Counted from the stretch's first letter, positions 1-11,718 are shown. The stretch is 64,000 nt of DNA from Trichosphaerium sp. ATCC 40318 (GCA_038496445.1 JALMLS010000460.1:1-64000); one strand, 5' to 3'. Notes: generated by a model from the letters alone, not told the origin. Translations and numbers: made by a program.

Positions 1-1190
1 GTGACCTAAGAAAAAATAAGTTTTCGATAAATTCTTATTCTTGATTATAATCGTAGATTAAAGGTTGTTTAAGGGTACTTACGCCTACTCTTGTACGTAT
101 TTGTTCGTAGCTTTAGATTTAGTTGAGATTTTGTTTCAAAGTAATTCGGAGACTGATAACATGCGCCTACAGGCTCTATGGCTTCCATTTCTTTTGTATG
201 TAATAAACAGAGATGTGTTGTTGTTCTTAGAGGGATGAATGAGTTCTGAAAAAAATGATACGAGATCACACATTTTAAGTACATCTGTCGGAGAAATCTC
301 GATAAAAATAGTAGAATGTAGACGAACGCAAAGCTGACGTTGGTGGTAGCTGTTTTTTAAAAAGTCCGCTTTCCGAAACTACATGACGTCAAAAAAAGCG
401 CGTGACGTTTACAATCGGTAGCTAGCGCAAAGAAAACATCATATATAAACAAATCAATAGCTCCCCGAAAAAACAAGAAGCTACAGAACTATTTGATTTT
501 TTTTGGTGAATCACGTGACAAGTTACCGCTAGTGTTGTGTCCTTTTGGACGGTCTGAGTTTAGACTTAGATTCTATATGATTACTTCATGCGAACTCTAG
601 CAGTTTCTTTTGTATACTACGGAGTTCAAGAGGTGTTGCATCAAATAGATTTTTTGTCAATTGAGTTGGTATTATTTTCGGTTCTTCAATAAACGATCAT
701 TGCTAGTGGTTTAAATGAGCCGATCAAGGTTGCTATTATTTCCCTTCTTAGTTGCCCAATGGGTGGACTTATATCAACGCACTCGAATAGAGGCTAGAAA
801 GTGAAACTCAAATACAGTTCAACTTGTCATATTTCTTCACACAAAAAGCCTTCAGCAATACTAAAATGACATCGGTTTGGAACAACAGCGTTCGCCAATG
901 TTCTATAGTTCGGAAGCTACCAGTGTTTTTTCAATACTTTTGTAGTCGAAACACGTGCCAAACCGTTTACGCGTTAAGCACAATATTTTTTTGTTTAAGC
1001 GCCAAACTAATCGCATCACATTAATACCTACTGTATTCCAATGGCAGAACCAAGGTACGTACTGAAAACCATGTCCAGCGTTGTTGATCATTGAATATGT
1101 AAAAACACTTTAAAACGTTAAAATAGCGTTTATCAATTGCTGTCAACGATACTTATTAATCGTGCACAGTTTTATTTTAAAATAAAGTAT
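1..1190. other. No recognisable gene
   Basis: Only short open frames without recognisable domains, initiator context or splice-linked partners are present. One CACGTG hexamer lies near 513 and another near 952. Nothing further can be supported here. Confidence 0.5.
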
Positions 1191-1201
1191 ATTGCTTTAA
1201 A

Positions 1202-1831
1202 TTGGTTTCAACACCTTTTCTTACGCGCGGTGGTTATGTTTTAACTGTTTATAGCACTTCTTTACTATTGAGCCTCCCACCAGAGATACACTACCTTATT
1301 ACGAACACTGACGACCAAGCACACATCGTTTGGCCAGTTTTATGTAAAAATAACGCACTTACATCCAGATTTAACGACAAATTCGAAAAATCAGGGATTT
1401 TCAGAAAAACCTTCATTGAGGTCCGTTGCGCCACAACGTTCGAGAAAGGAAGAAAAACGGGCGTACATAGACAATGGTATAGAAGTAATGGCAGTTTAGA
1501 GGAGAAGAGCGTTTTTAAAAACGATCTAAGAAACGGAGAGTATGTTTCTTGGTATGAAAATGGTCAAAAGAAAAGAAGTTGTTCGTACTTGAAGGATGAT
1601 ATTGATGGATCATTAAAATTTTGGTATCCATCTGGACAACTTAAAGTAGATGCAGTATTCAAAAAGGGAAAGAAAAATGGGCCATACAAAGCGTGGTATG
1701 AAGACGGTAAGGTAAAGGTTGACGGGTTTTATAAAAATGATAAAAAACATGGAAGATTCAAGTCTTTCACTGCTTCTGGTGATGTAGACAAAGATGCAGT
1801 ATATAATGATGGTGTTATCAACAATGAATAA
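1202..1831 (+). CDS. F-box-like plus MORN/YwqK-type repeat protein
   Basis: About 209 codons are open. The N-terminal part reads SLPPEIHYLI, an F-box-like helix start, followed by a VWPVL segment that matches the 46-kb paralogue (LPHELQLDII, VLWPLL). From about residue 80 come five to six repeats of roughly 23 residues with the pattern G.W(Y/F)..G(Q/K)...., for example EYVSWYENGQKK and GPYKAWYEDGKVK. These are MORN-variant (YwqK-like) repeats, generally thought to act in protein or membrane interaction; fusion to an F-box suggests a substrate receptor for an SCF-type ubiquitin ligase, which is inference. The frame has no ATG before the F-box (it opens on TTG), so either an upstream exon carries the start or the 5' end is lost. 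It ends with TAA. Confidence 0.7.
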   Translation: MVSTPFLTRGGYVLTVYSTSLLLSLPPEIHYLITNTDDQAHIVWPVLCKNNALTSRFNDKFEKSGIFRKTFIEVRCATTFEKGRKTGVHRQWYRSNGSLEEKSVFKNDLRNGEYVSWYENGQKKRSCSYLKDDIDGSLKFWYPSGQLKVDAVFKKGKKNGPYKAWYEDGKVKVDGFYKNDKKHGRFKSFTASGDVDKDAVYNDGVINNE

Positions 1832-2041
1832 AAACACTTGGTTAATTCAAGAAGTCAGCCGCTATTTTACTTTTCTGTGTAACATGTCTTGGACTCTCAA
1901 GAGCCCGTTGAGTCTCGGGTTATTAGCTGAACAGTTGCAATCAATTTTATGTTAAAATGCCTGTCACTTAATCGCTTATGAACATGGAAAATGGAATGCA
2001 GCCTTTTTTGGCAATACTAAAGTGATATCAATGGATTGATG

Positions 2042-2131
2042 GGTAGAGAGAAACAAGAATGGTATGACAGTGGTAAAGTACTGGAGCATTCTTATTATGT
2101 TAATGGCTAGTTGCATGGGACTTGCAAGTGT
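2042..2131 (+). pseudogene. MORN-repeat relic
   Basis: One and a half MORN-type repeats can be read here (REKQEWYDSGKVLEHSYYVNG), broken by a TAG at 2108-2110 and continuing as LHGTCK in the same frame. Neighbouring sequence shows no further repeats. It looks like the decayed remains of a tandem copy of the gene at 1202-1831, about 200 bp downstream in the same orientation. Confidence 0.65.
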
Positions 2132-2432
2132 TGGACTATAGGGTGCGCAAGATGAGAATACTGAGCTTGTTAATTGTGTCACCTTAACTAACTGTAATTT
2201 TAAAAGAATAAAATAGGAATGCACGTTCACTTGAACAAAACGAAGTTATTGTCTTCGAGAGTTCAGTGAAATACCAACGTAGTTGTTTCACGGACTCGTA
2301 TTCCAACCGCGACTGCTTCTGGAAGCATCAAGGCTATTGTAGCTATATTTTAAGTTCATAACAGCCTCTTCTAAAACGCTACGGTCCTACAATCAATAGC
2401 GGTTTATTATTAAGCTCAAAATCGACTATACA

Positions 2433-3641
2433 ATGGGAAACATATACGCAAGGCTATTTGGAAACTCACCTGCGCCCAAAAGAATATTTATACAAGGAGT
2501 GTACGATTCAGGCAAGGTACTGCTGTTTTAACGTACATTAAGGCGTTTAGTAGTCTTTTTATCCTTCTTACGTTGTTTTTAAGACGACAATATGGAACAG
2601 CTTAAAGTACGAGCACTTCTGTTGTTTTGATGGAGTTTGGGACATATGACAACGTCCGAGTTAATTTAATAAAGATTTTTTATTTAGATTGGAGAAATTA
2701 AGACCTCAACACCTACTGTTGCGTTTGATATCGAATCCGTTGAATATAATAATGTTGTGATTCAGTCTTGGACGTTTCCGGGTATGTGGCTTATTATTTG
2801 TTGCATTTCTTGTACCAAATGTTTTTAACTATGCTTTGTAGGTAGTAGAACAAATGCACGTGATTTTTTTTTCATTTTCAAAATCTAGAAATAGAACAGA
2901 GAGTTCGGAAAAACGACGAATTACATCGAAGGAATAGTTTTGTTTTAGAGTTGAAAGAGTTTGTATTTTCTAAGATTTTCTCGTTATGACACAAAAAGTT
3001 ATACTTGGGAAGTTGAGCTTACAGGTATTTATACCAAAACAAAATCAAAAAAAAAGAAGTTGATTTTTAGTTACGACCTTTATGGAAGCATTACTTTCAG
3101 ATAGGTACAATAATTAGTACAGATTGTGTAACAATTCATTACTGAGTACTGTTTACAGGCATTTCTGGTTTAGTTTATGTATGTTGATTTAAAAGAAGAA
3201 ATGGAAAGAGGAAACAAGTATTTTCAACCTGAGTTTAAAGATATACCAGTACTTATATTAGCAAACAAGCAAGGTAAGTATTGCGTATATTTTAACTCCA
3301 TATATACAGTTGCTTGGTCATTAATACAAATTGTCTAGACATGCCAAAAGCAATGAGTGGTGATGAGGTACAAAATAGTTTTAATCCTTTCTCTTGTTTA
3401 CAATGTATTACACTACGCTATTGAATGACTTGCTTTGACACCATATGTCATAGTGCTAAATCAAAATACTCTTAGGTTATATCACATGGAGATGCTTTTA
3501 AATCATTCAGCCTTTCGTGTCATTAATTGCTTCTTTTAGATTTCAAAATTTTTAGATGTTGAAAATAATACTTCTGGCAAATGGTTTGTACAAGAGTGTT
3601 GTGCAATTAAAAATGAAGGACTTTATGAGGTATCTGTATAG
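2433..3641 (+). CDS. Divergent Arf-family small GTPase (possibly decayed)
   Basis: Several short exons give an Arf pattern in order. MGNIYARLFG has the Gly2 myristoylation context of Arf. GVYDSGK is the P-loop. A micro-exon near 2584-2606 reads TTIWNSLK. GEIKTSTPTVAFDIESVEY matches the Arf switch I/interswitch. ILANKQDMPKAMSGDE carries the NKxD motif, and GKWFVQECCAIKNEGLYE matches the Arf C-terminal signature. The switch II motif, normally WDVGGQ, reads WTFPG, so the magnesium-coordinating Asp is missing. The micro-exon is 23 nt with a GT donor, one nucleotide short of keeping frame between its neighbours, so either the splice model is incomplete or the gene is damaged. Arf proteins recruit coats and effectors to membranes; a loss of the DxxG Asp would predict abnormal nucleotide cycling. 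Confidence 0.6.
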
Positions 3642-3899
3642 TAGTACTATAAAAATACCAAATTACTGAAAATAAGCGTAGGGTTTTGATTGGCTGAGCA
3701 AGCAAATGAGTGAACCAACTTGTAATATTGTAAATAGTGATCAAGTTTGATAGAAGCACAAGCATAATGAAAGTGGTTCATGATTCGCTTTTCTCTAGCA
3801 TATTAACTCTATAGACTAACATGGAAAATAACGATACATATATAAATACTTTGCATAGTATAATTTTACAGTAAGACGATCGTTAATTTACATTTTTTA

Positions 3900-5237
3900 C
3901 TAAGTATATCTGAATATTCTTTCTTGAGTGACAGACTCAGGACAAGGCCCTGATGGATACCTCACCGGTGTCCCAATATTCCAGTTACATGTAGGTACAA
4001 AGTTACGATGCGTTGAATGATCTCTCCAAAAGTCTTTTGGTAGCTCGCTGAACTCATCTACAACACTTTAAAAAAACAGCTCAACGTGACTTTCGAATAC
4101 TAGTACTTACCAGGTAATTTACTCTCAACACCAAATTCTCCTTCATCTGTATGGTCAGTTAATACGCAACCTGATTCCTAGAACTGTGTCACAATAAAAT
4201 AAAATGACTTTAAGAAAAATCTAAGAAATGAAAAAGCGGCTAAGCATGTTAGCAATATGCCTAAGAAAAGAGTAGTACTCCAATTTCATTATCTGGATCA
4301 TAAAATGTAACCGCCAAATACTTATCCTTAGCTCTCCAAGGACTTTGTAGAGTTTTGTGTGAAGATAAAGCACCACAACAAGTCCAACGACCAGAATAAG
4401 CACAAGGATAAATAGTGTCATCATAACAATCACCTGTAAGACCCGATGCAAATACTTCAGCACCATTCTCATCCAAAGGTATTTCAAGAATCCCTGTGTG
4501 ATGAGAACATCTAAGAGTAGGTAAAAACAAAGTAGTATGAAGCAAGTTCTGCGGCTGTGACCTTCAAGAAAAAAGTTCTTTGAAACGGCTTAGCTTCAAC
4601 ATGTATCGTTTTTTCCTCATTTTCACATTGCAAATGTTAAGCTAAAAAACGAAACACTCGGAGATATACGACGATATTGTCTAACTGCACGCGAAATGCT
4701 AAAATAGGCGATAGCGCTTGGCAAATACCATACAAAACCATGTGAAAAGGAGATTGAAGGCTTTTAAACAAAAGAAAAGATCTGTTCAATGTGGGATGCC
4801 AAGGAGGTTTAAATAGTGTACCCGAACGTATGGTGTTTATCATATACCCTTCCGCAACGTTTACATCGTTTTAAATTTTCTTTTCGGTTAAAACGTAGCA
4901 CGAATAGTGTATCGTTTGCTCCGCAAATGAGGCAAGTATTTTTAAGCGTTTCTGTTGGTTCTATATCATCCTCGCGACGTTGTAATGCAAAACTCCTTTC
5001 TTACGTTATTTCATGCGTAAGAGTACACGCGTACGCAGTTTTTGGTCCGAAATGGGTTTGTGGTTTTGATTCGACTGCGTAATCGACCTCTATGGCTGGC
5101 GTAGGCGAAACAGGCATATGCTTACCGCAAATACAAGCATGGCACTTTATGCATTGAGCAAATGGAATACAATCGCTTATAGATGCGTGAGCTAGACCAA
5201 CACCACACATAGAACAATTATCTCTAGGTTCCATCAT
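3900..5237 (-). CDS. Cys/His-rich, probably zinc-binding multi-exon protein
   Basis: The first exon (5237 to about 5000) starts MMEPRDNCSMCGVG and holds CxxC pairs (CSMC, CIKCHACIC). A second exon near 4960-4840 has CLICG and CKRCG. Further exons read CSHHTGILEI, then CYDDTIYPCAYSGRWTCCG, then ESGCVLTDH, and the last exon ends FRYT with a TAG at 3902-3900. The HxxG, WxCCG and GC spacing recalls treble-clef or CHORD-like zinc modules but fits no family I can name. Exon phases at the first intron could not be reconciled with consensus sites, so limits are approximate. It is followed on its upstream side by the retrotransposon, which inserted about 100 bp from its start. Confidence 0.5.
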
Positions 5238-5335
5238 TATTTAAATATAGTACTACTTGTTCGGTCACAAAGTTGTGGAAACTGTTCATTGAATTGTGCG
5301 TTAACGTCTTGTGTGGGTCTCAATGCTATGACCGG

Positions 5336-5418
5336 TGTTACGACAAGAAGGTGCGTTGATACGAGTTATAGTTAAGTCTAATTTATTATATCTAAGTACA
5401 TGCAAGATTATCGTGACA
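5336..5418 (-). repeat. LTR (3' LTR of the minus-strand element)
   Basis: On the plus strand this starts TGTTACGACAAG and ends ATCGTGACA. It is identical to the partner at 11602-11684 except for one C/T difference in a CG/TG dinucleotide near position 18 of the repeat. Confidence 0.92.
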
Positions 5419-5458
5419 AACCCCTCCAAACTGAACTGGTATGTGGAGTAAGTACGTT

Positions 5459-8400
5459 CTAACATTTTAGTTCAGGTTTAAAAACAGTCTCGAAATCGGA
5501 AACAAGTAAATCTAGGTATTCCAATAATCTCTTGACCGTAGTTATAGTTTTTAATTGTTTTTTGAAATATGCTCGTCTAGAATTTCTAATAACGAATATA
5601 GATTGATCACCGGATATAAGATCTGCCAATGTTCGGTAATAAACTTTAAAAACTTTCTTTGCAACAGGTCCAGCGTCCGCCCTTTGTTTGACTGCGTTGT
5701 ATATATTTAATAAACTGTCCTTAAAAGGCGATTTAGTTTTTTCTGCAATTTCTTTATGGATACGTTGTTCTTCTTTGTATGCCTTTTCAGCCGGCTTTAA
5801 CACAGGAGTAGCTTCGACTATCGGTACTAGACGATCGAATTGTTCATCTAAAGCTTCGTGGTAGTCTTTAATTCTGTCGACATTATAGATGTCAGATATA
5901 ACTTCACCCATAGTATCATCATCGTTTATATACGCTAACCGATAGTTGTGTATCCCTTTAACTTCAGCGATATAATAAGGTCCTGTCCAATTTCTGAATA
6001 ATTTACGTGATTTTCCCCAAGGCACATCTTTCTTCTTGTTGACTCGTAAATAAACCTTTTGATTGATTTTGAACTTAGTTTCCCTGTGTTTAGAATCGTA
6101 TCTTTTCTTTTGTTTCAAATGAGCTTTCCTTCACATGTGAGCAGCAACTTCATGTGTTTTCTTGATTACTTTAGCAACTTCTTTAGCATAGCTGTCTTTG
6201 GAGTAAGTCTTGACACGTCCGAGCGCTTGATCCCAAGTCGTATTTGCGTGACGGCCGTGCATTAAGAAATATGGAGTTTCTTTCAGTTCGGAATGGACGG
6301 AAGTGTTATAAGCGAAGGTACATGGTCGTACGTATTCATCCCAATCTGTTTGTGACTCGTTAATATGCATTTTAATCATATTAACTAGAGTCGAATTGAA
6401 TCGTTCTACCAGTCCATCTGTTTGAGGACGGTAAGCAGTAGTTCTTCTTTGATCTACGTTCAATAACCAAAATAATTCCTTTCAGGGCTGAAACTCAGCT
6501 AGGCATTGCCTTAAAAAATGATGCATATTCCTAACATTTGGCATTAGATGGCAAAATCAAGGCATTTGCATTTGGCAATGCCCAATAAAATAAGGCATTT
6601 TTACAAAAAGGCAATGCCTTCATCAAAAAGGCATTAATACCAGGCATTTTTGGGCATCTTTTGGCATTGCATAAAATCAGGTAATGCCTTGTATTGCATT
6701 TTTTGGCATTGCATAAAATCAAGTAATGCCCTGTATTGCAAGTACTTTATGCCTTTATTATGCCTTATTTTTTTAAGCAATATATGCCTTGTATTTTAAT
6801 TCATATATAAGGCATTGCCTATACTATATCATAGGACTGATCACATTAAGGAAGTGGTTTAAGGTAAGTAACAGTCAAACAACTTTTACACTTTTTTTTT
6901 CACATCACCTACTGACGTTTTATATAGATAGGCACCTAGCGCTCTTAGTAATTCATGAAATTAGACGAAATCACCGCCAAACGAACCGCAGCACTCTATT
7001 TCACCTACAACAGTAGTAGGAGTGAACTCCGCGATATTTCCAGGACCGCGGAATTCTAACACTACAAGGTAAGTTTTTTTTTTTTTTTTTTTTTACACCA
7101 TCTCATATTTTCTTTAAGGTTTTTTCAAATGTGGACTTAGGAGTTTTGTGTATTGTATGTGTACTGTATTATAAAATAAATAGTTGTGTTATTACCTGAA
7201 AATGCCCTGGTTTATTAGGCACTGTAGACTATGATAATGCTTACTTTTTGCCTTCAAAATAAGGCATTGATGCATGAGTTATGCCCTAATTTGAAGGGCA
7301 TAATTTCTAAAAATATGCAGGCAAAACCATTGCAATCTTGTGTACCAGATGCAAGCATTTTTCATCAAATATAAGGCATTTTTGGAGCAAAAAATAAGGC
7401 ATTGCCCTGTATTTGCCTTTTTGAATGAAGCAAAAACTAGGCATTTTTGTAAAAAATAAGGCATTATTTGATGAAAATGCCTAGGCATTGTCCAAAAATG
7501 CCTTGTTGAGTTTCAGCCCTGTTGTAACCTTCTTAAATTCACCACCTTGGTCGGATAAGAATACATTAGGAGCTCCATGTTCAAGAATAAATTCTTCATA
7601 TATAGCCCTCGCTATTGTGGATGCTTCTTTGTTTGGCAAAGGGATTGATTTAGCATATCTAGTGAAGTAGTCCATTACTACTAATATGCAAACATTATCA
7701 TTTCACGTTCTTGGTAATTTCGTTATGAGATCAGCGGCAATAACATCGATTGGACATCTAGATTCGATCGTTCCCATCGGTCCGCCTGACTTCTTTCTTC
7801 TATCTACTTTACCCGTTTGACATTGGTTACAGCTGTCAACAAATTGTTGAACATCTAACCAAATGCCAGGCCACCAATACTTCTCAAGAATTCGGAGATA
7901 AGTATGTTTTCTTCCCAAGTGTCCTGACGTAGGAATACTATGGTTTAGATGAAGAAGATCTAATCTCATAGAAGGAGGAACTATGTATTGTAATCTTTCC
8001 ATATTATCTGACAGCTGCGACTTAGGTGGGATCCACTTTCGACACAATATACCATATTTGTCGAGACAGAGATTCTTCGCGTCCTTGTTGAGTTGTCGTA
8101 TATTCTTATAATATTTAAAGCCTTCTGGATATTGGAGGTATGCTATTAGCTTATTCATTTTATCATCTTTCCTTTGTAAGAAGTGCAAACGTAATAAAGG
8201 TTCTGGAACTGCTTTAAAACTTGATGTCTTTGTTTCGTAAACAGCTGTTCCTCTCGTTTGTACTATTGGAGTGAATATTTCATTCACTTCAAATTCTTCT
8301 TTCGGAGCACTTTCTGGAGTTATAACTGGTGATCTCGATCCAGTGTCAGCATTTGCATTCTTAACTCCAGGTCGGTGCTTGATAGTATAGTTGTATGATG

Positions 8401-9942
8401 ATAGAAATATGGACCATTGGATCATCTTACTGTCAGGATTTTGATGACGATAAAACCAAATGAGAGCTTGATGATCTGTCCAAATTGTAAAGTGTTCTGC
8501 AAGCAAATAAGGTCTGAATTTTCTAACTCCGGCTACAACTGCTAGAGCTTCTTGCATAGTTGTAGAGTAGTTTCGTTCTGCCTTGTTAAGAGACCTTGAA
8601 TAGTAGGATATGACATGTTCTTTTCCATCATCATCTCGCTGCGTCAATATGGCACATAATCCTTCATCTGAGGCATCAGTATGTAATTCAAATTCCTTTT
8701 TGAAATTGGGATACGCGAGTACTATTGGTTCTTGTATGAGGCAGGTTTGCAAGTCTTCAAAAGCATCAGTTTGTTCTTTGTTCCAAATCCACTCGACATT
8801 CTTGTGAGTTAAAATTCGAAGTGGATAAGATCGTTTTGCGAGATTTTCAACATAACATCCATAATATTTGACCATTGCCAGAACTCGTTGTAATTGTTTT
8901 AAACAGTTCTTTCCACTAGGAGGAGGCATGTTCACTATAGCTTCAATCTTTGCCAGATCAGGTTTTCTTCCATTACTCGTCACTACATGTCCAAGATAAT
9001 TAAGTTCTTTGAGAAAAAACTTGCATTTCTTTGGTTTTAATTTGACATCGAACTTTTCCAATTGAGTTAAAACTGTATCAAGTCTTTCGATATGCGTCTT
9101 GAAATCTTTTGAGTAAACAATGATGTCATCAATGTATACTAAACAGATTTGCCAGGTAAGGCCCGCCAATACCAAGTTCATGTATCAGTTGCTTTATACT
9201 CGTTGATTTGTTCAATAGTTCTTAAACCTCTGACATATAGTTTTGTAGTAGTGGTTTCGAACTTACCAAGTCGTTGACCAGGTTGTATGACCATCTTCTT
9301 GTCCAACATATTGGTGAGTTGCATTATGCACTTGTCATTATTAACAACGGCAATAGTAGGACCAGTAACGAGTTGTTTTTTCCAAAGTGGACCAACAGGT
9401 GTAACAATACCTGCTGTTCTGTTGGGAAGACCTTTGCGAAACTTCATAGCCAATATGACAGTTTCACGTGGGTAGATCTGGACTTGATCGCGTGAATAAA
9501 GAAGTCAAACTTTGCCATCCTTATTATTCTTGTTGATAATCGGAACTGTATCACCTTCATCAAAGACAACTGTTCTTTTTGAATAATTGACATTCATGCA
9601 AAATAAATCTTGTAGGTCACGTCCAATGACCATTGTTTCATCCATCCCAGTCGTTACATAAACCTCAGTTTTTAACGGATCCATATTGCCAAAAGACAAA
9701 GAAACAGAAGTGATTCCATCTAATGAGAAATCTGTAGAGTTCAAGGCAACGGCTTTGGCTGTGGTTGATTGTACAACAGCTTCTGGAATATTATTCAAGA
9801 AAAAAGCATGTATGAGCGATTTCTCACATCCACCATCCAAATACGCGATAACAGGAGCTTGATTCAAATGGGCCAGGATATAAGAGGGAGGATTAGGAGA
9901 GTTAACAACACAATTTGTTTTCGAAAAAGTTTTATTGATCAT
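5459..9942 (-). pseudogene. pol: Retrotransposon pol: protease, RT, RNase H, integrase
   Basis: In order on the minus strand: a retropepsin-like protease (9942-9505) with LDGG at the D(S/T)G site; a linker to 9181; RT from LVYIDDIIVYS through NYLGHVV; RNase H with ELHTDAS, QEALAV, WTDHQAL and NADTGSR; an integrase HHCC zinc finger (HLGRKH, CNQC); catalytic core pieces MDYFTRYAK, SDQGGEF and TTAYRPQTDGLVERFN; and a GPYYIAEV GPY/F module. The RT fingers and first palm motif are missing, because the frame jumps from the protease linker straight to YIDD. In-frame TGA codons interrupt it after the protease, before MDYFTRY and after AAHM. A 1,039-bp element splits the integrase core between QGGEF and the NVDQRR segment. 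Confidence 0.9.
6483..7521. mobile_element. Non-autonomous TIR element A, copy 1 (hAT-like ends)
   Basis: The ends are the 15-bp inverted repeats CAGGGCTGAAACTCA and TGAGTTTCAGCCCTG. The interior is crowded with variants of AAGGCATTGCC and GGCATT in both orientations, plus a TTTTTT tract and no coding capacity. A second copy lies at 41719-42699. The ends fit the YARNG start of hAT terminal repeats, but no 8-bp duplication is visible in the flanks (ATTCCTTT versus TTGTAACC). It sits inside the integrase core of the retrotransposon, so it is younger than that insertion. Confidence 0.8.
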
Positions 9943-9999
9943 TGTTGTTTCTCCTTTTGGCTCGGGAGATTGGTGAGTATAGACATCGTGTGAGCCATG

Positions 10000-10506
10000 T
10001 TCGACGTCTGTTACTCGTTTTTTGACTCTTCTGGGAGAGCAACGCTTGTAGCTTTGACTGCTACTGTAGCGCTTGTTGTTTGATTGGTTTTGTCATTGTT
10101 TGGATTCTTCACACATCTTTCTAATGGATGGAATCCCCACTTCTTGTGATACGGACAATAAATTGCGCCTTCTTTAGGAGGTGGGCCATTCGGATCTTTC
10201 CATGATAGAGCTACAGTAGAACCACCAGTTGTAGTCTTAGAAGGAGAGCCAGAATTTTTTGATTTCGGTTTTTGTGGCTTCGGTTTCGGTTTTGGTTTCA
10301 GCTTCGTAACTGTTGAGCTTGACGTTCCAAAAGCTTCGTCTGTAGCTCTAATAGCAGCTTCAATTTGATGAGCACGACGAACACAAGCGTCCCAATCTCG
10401 CCATATATACTTCTCTTTTCTGAGATGTTCTTGTACATTGTGATTGAGACCTTTGATAAATCTATCTATCTTCGTCTGATCATTTCCAAAGTAACCGGTG
10501 TCATAA
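10000..10506 (-). pseudogene. gag: Retrotransposon gag remnant (C-terminal part)
   Basis: The minus strand reads FGNDQTKIDRFIKGLNHNVQ followed by an ALA/His-rich helix and a Lys-Pro run (KPKPKPKPQKPKSK), then YCPYHKKWGFHPLERC. This resembles the capsid C-terminal part and basic linker of a gypsy Gag, with a single CxxH...C cluster. The upstream portion is cut by the element at 10507-11279, and only about 320 bp separate that element from the LTR. Most of the capsid N-terminus therefore seems to be absent. Confidence 0.65.
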
Positions 10507-11279
10507 CAGTACTAAAAAAAATTGAGAAAAATCAAGAGATTCATCCCCTAAAATCTCTGAGATTTTGGACCACAAATCTCTGTGAATTTCTTCCTAAAAT
10601 AACCTGAGAATTCTCTAGAAAATCACCAGAGAATTCTCTAGAGATTCTCTCCTTTTTTCTCAACTTTCAAAAAGGTAGGGTTAGGGGTTAGGAGTTTTAG
10701 TAAACGTATTGAGATTTTAAAGTGCAAGTGTAGTTATTTATTATTATTACAATACATGAAGTTACAATTACAAAAAAAACACCAATTAATCTTCTATCAA
10801 AGTTGTTGCTATCGTAAGGCCAAGCGGAATAAAAAAAAGGAATATTCCACCAAAAAATCACTTTAAACGCTAGTACATGTTAATAAAATTAGATGTAAAC
10901 GATAGTACTTTTTTTTGTAAGCGGAGCGCATGAGAGGTCATTTTTTGTTAAATACTACAAAATGACTTTTAAACGTTAAGTTACGTTAGATACGTTTGGG
11001 GACTCAAAATGTAAAGTAGAGATTTTCTCCAAAAATCCCAAAATCTAGTAGAAAATGAGAGTTTCTCCAAAATTCTCAACTTCAAAGAGATTTTCTCCAA
11101 AATTCTCAAAATCAAAAGAGAGTTTTCCACAAATTCTCACCAAATGAGATTTTCAAGAGAATCTCTCTTGAAAATCTCTGGAGGAAAATGAGATTTTTGG
11201 TGGAAATCACTACAAAATCACCAATTTTAGAGATTTTGTGGTGATTCTCTACAAAAATCCCGTTTTCATTTTAGTACTG
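10507..11279. mobile_element. Non-autonomous TIR element B with GAGA/TTCTC arrays
   Basis: The inverted termini are CAGTACTAAAA and TTTTAGTACTG, which extend to TAACAGTACTAAAA if three flanking bases are counted. The 773-bp interior is saturated with GAGAATTCTC, AGAGATTTTC and related words. It contains no open frame of note and interrupts the gag remnant. No target duplication could be identified. Confidence 0.7.
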
Positions 11280-11601
11280 TTACCGTTTGTTTGTACAGAT
11301 TTTAAGGAGATGTACTGCCCCCAGCGCGGTCTTTGACACGCACTGTTTTTGTACAGGTATTATGGAGATGTACTGCCCCTGGAGACGACCCAAGTCAAAG
11401 GTGCCTACCAATTAATTTTGTGTACAGTTTTAAGAGTGTACGCTCTCGGCCTTTATTGGATCTAAGCCTTTGTATTTATCTTTAACAAGACGCCAAGGTT
11501 GATTTACCGCGGTTTCGTCCAAAAGAATAATTTTTGTATCGAGAGTTATTAACACTAACTCGTGCTGGTTCAAATTGTTACCCTGATATGTAGCCAAAAT
11601 A

Positions 11602-11684
11602 TGTTACGACAAGAAGGTGTGTTGATACGAGTTATAGTTAAGTCTAATTTATTATATCTAAGTACATGCAAGATTATCGTGACA
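11602..11684 (-). repeat. LTR (5' LTR of the minus-strand element)
   Basis: This is the partner of the 5336-5418 repeat and is followed directly by the ACCGG target duplication. At 83 bp it is far shorter than most LTRs. No obvious tRNA primer-binding site complementary to a standard 3' end could be recognised just inside it. Confidence 0.92.
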
Positions 11685-11718
11685 ACCGGCAAATATAAAT
11701 TGGGTGTTGCTAGTCACT

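Larger units (their letters stand above)
5336..11684 (-). mobile_element. Ty3/gypsy LTR retrotransposon, defective, with very short LTRs
   Basis: The element is bounded by two 83-bp LTRs (5336-5418 and 11602-11684) that start TG and end CA and differ at one position. A perfect 5-bp target duplication, ACCGG, sits at 5331-5335 and 11685-11689. On the minus strand the order is Gag, protease, RT, RNase H, integrase, which is the Ty3/gypsy order. A purine-rich tract (GGAGGGG) lies just inside the downstream LTR, as expected for the polypurine tract. Two unrelated elements are nested in it (6483-7521 in integrase and 10507-11279 in gag). It cannot be autonomous: three in-frame stops, a deleted RT N-terminus and the two insertions disrupt it. 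Confidence 0.93.

Noticed and set aside
6531-7675. Small frames inside elements A rich in PGINAFLMKALPF-type peptides
   Set aside because: They are readings through GGCATT word arrays and carry no coding signature.
5459-9942. Recoding of TGA as an amino acid in the retrotransposon
   Set aside because: Host genes in the window end with TGA, and the same element has other disabling damage; C-to-T decay is simpler.
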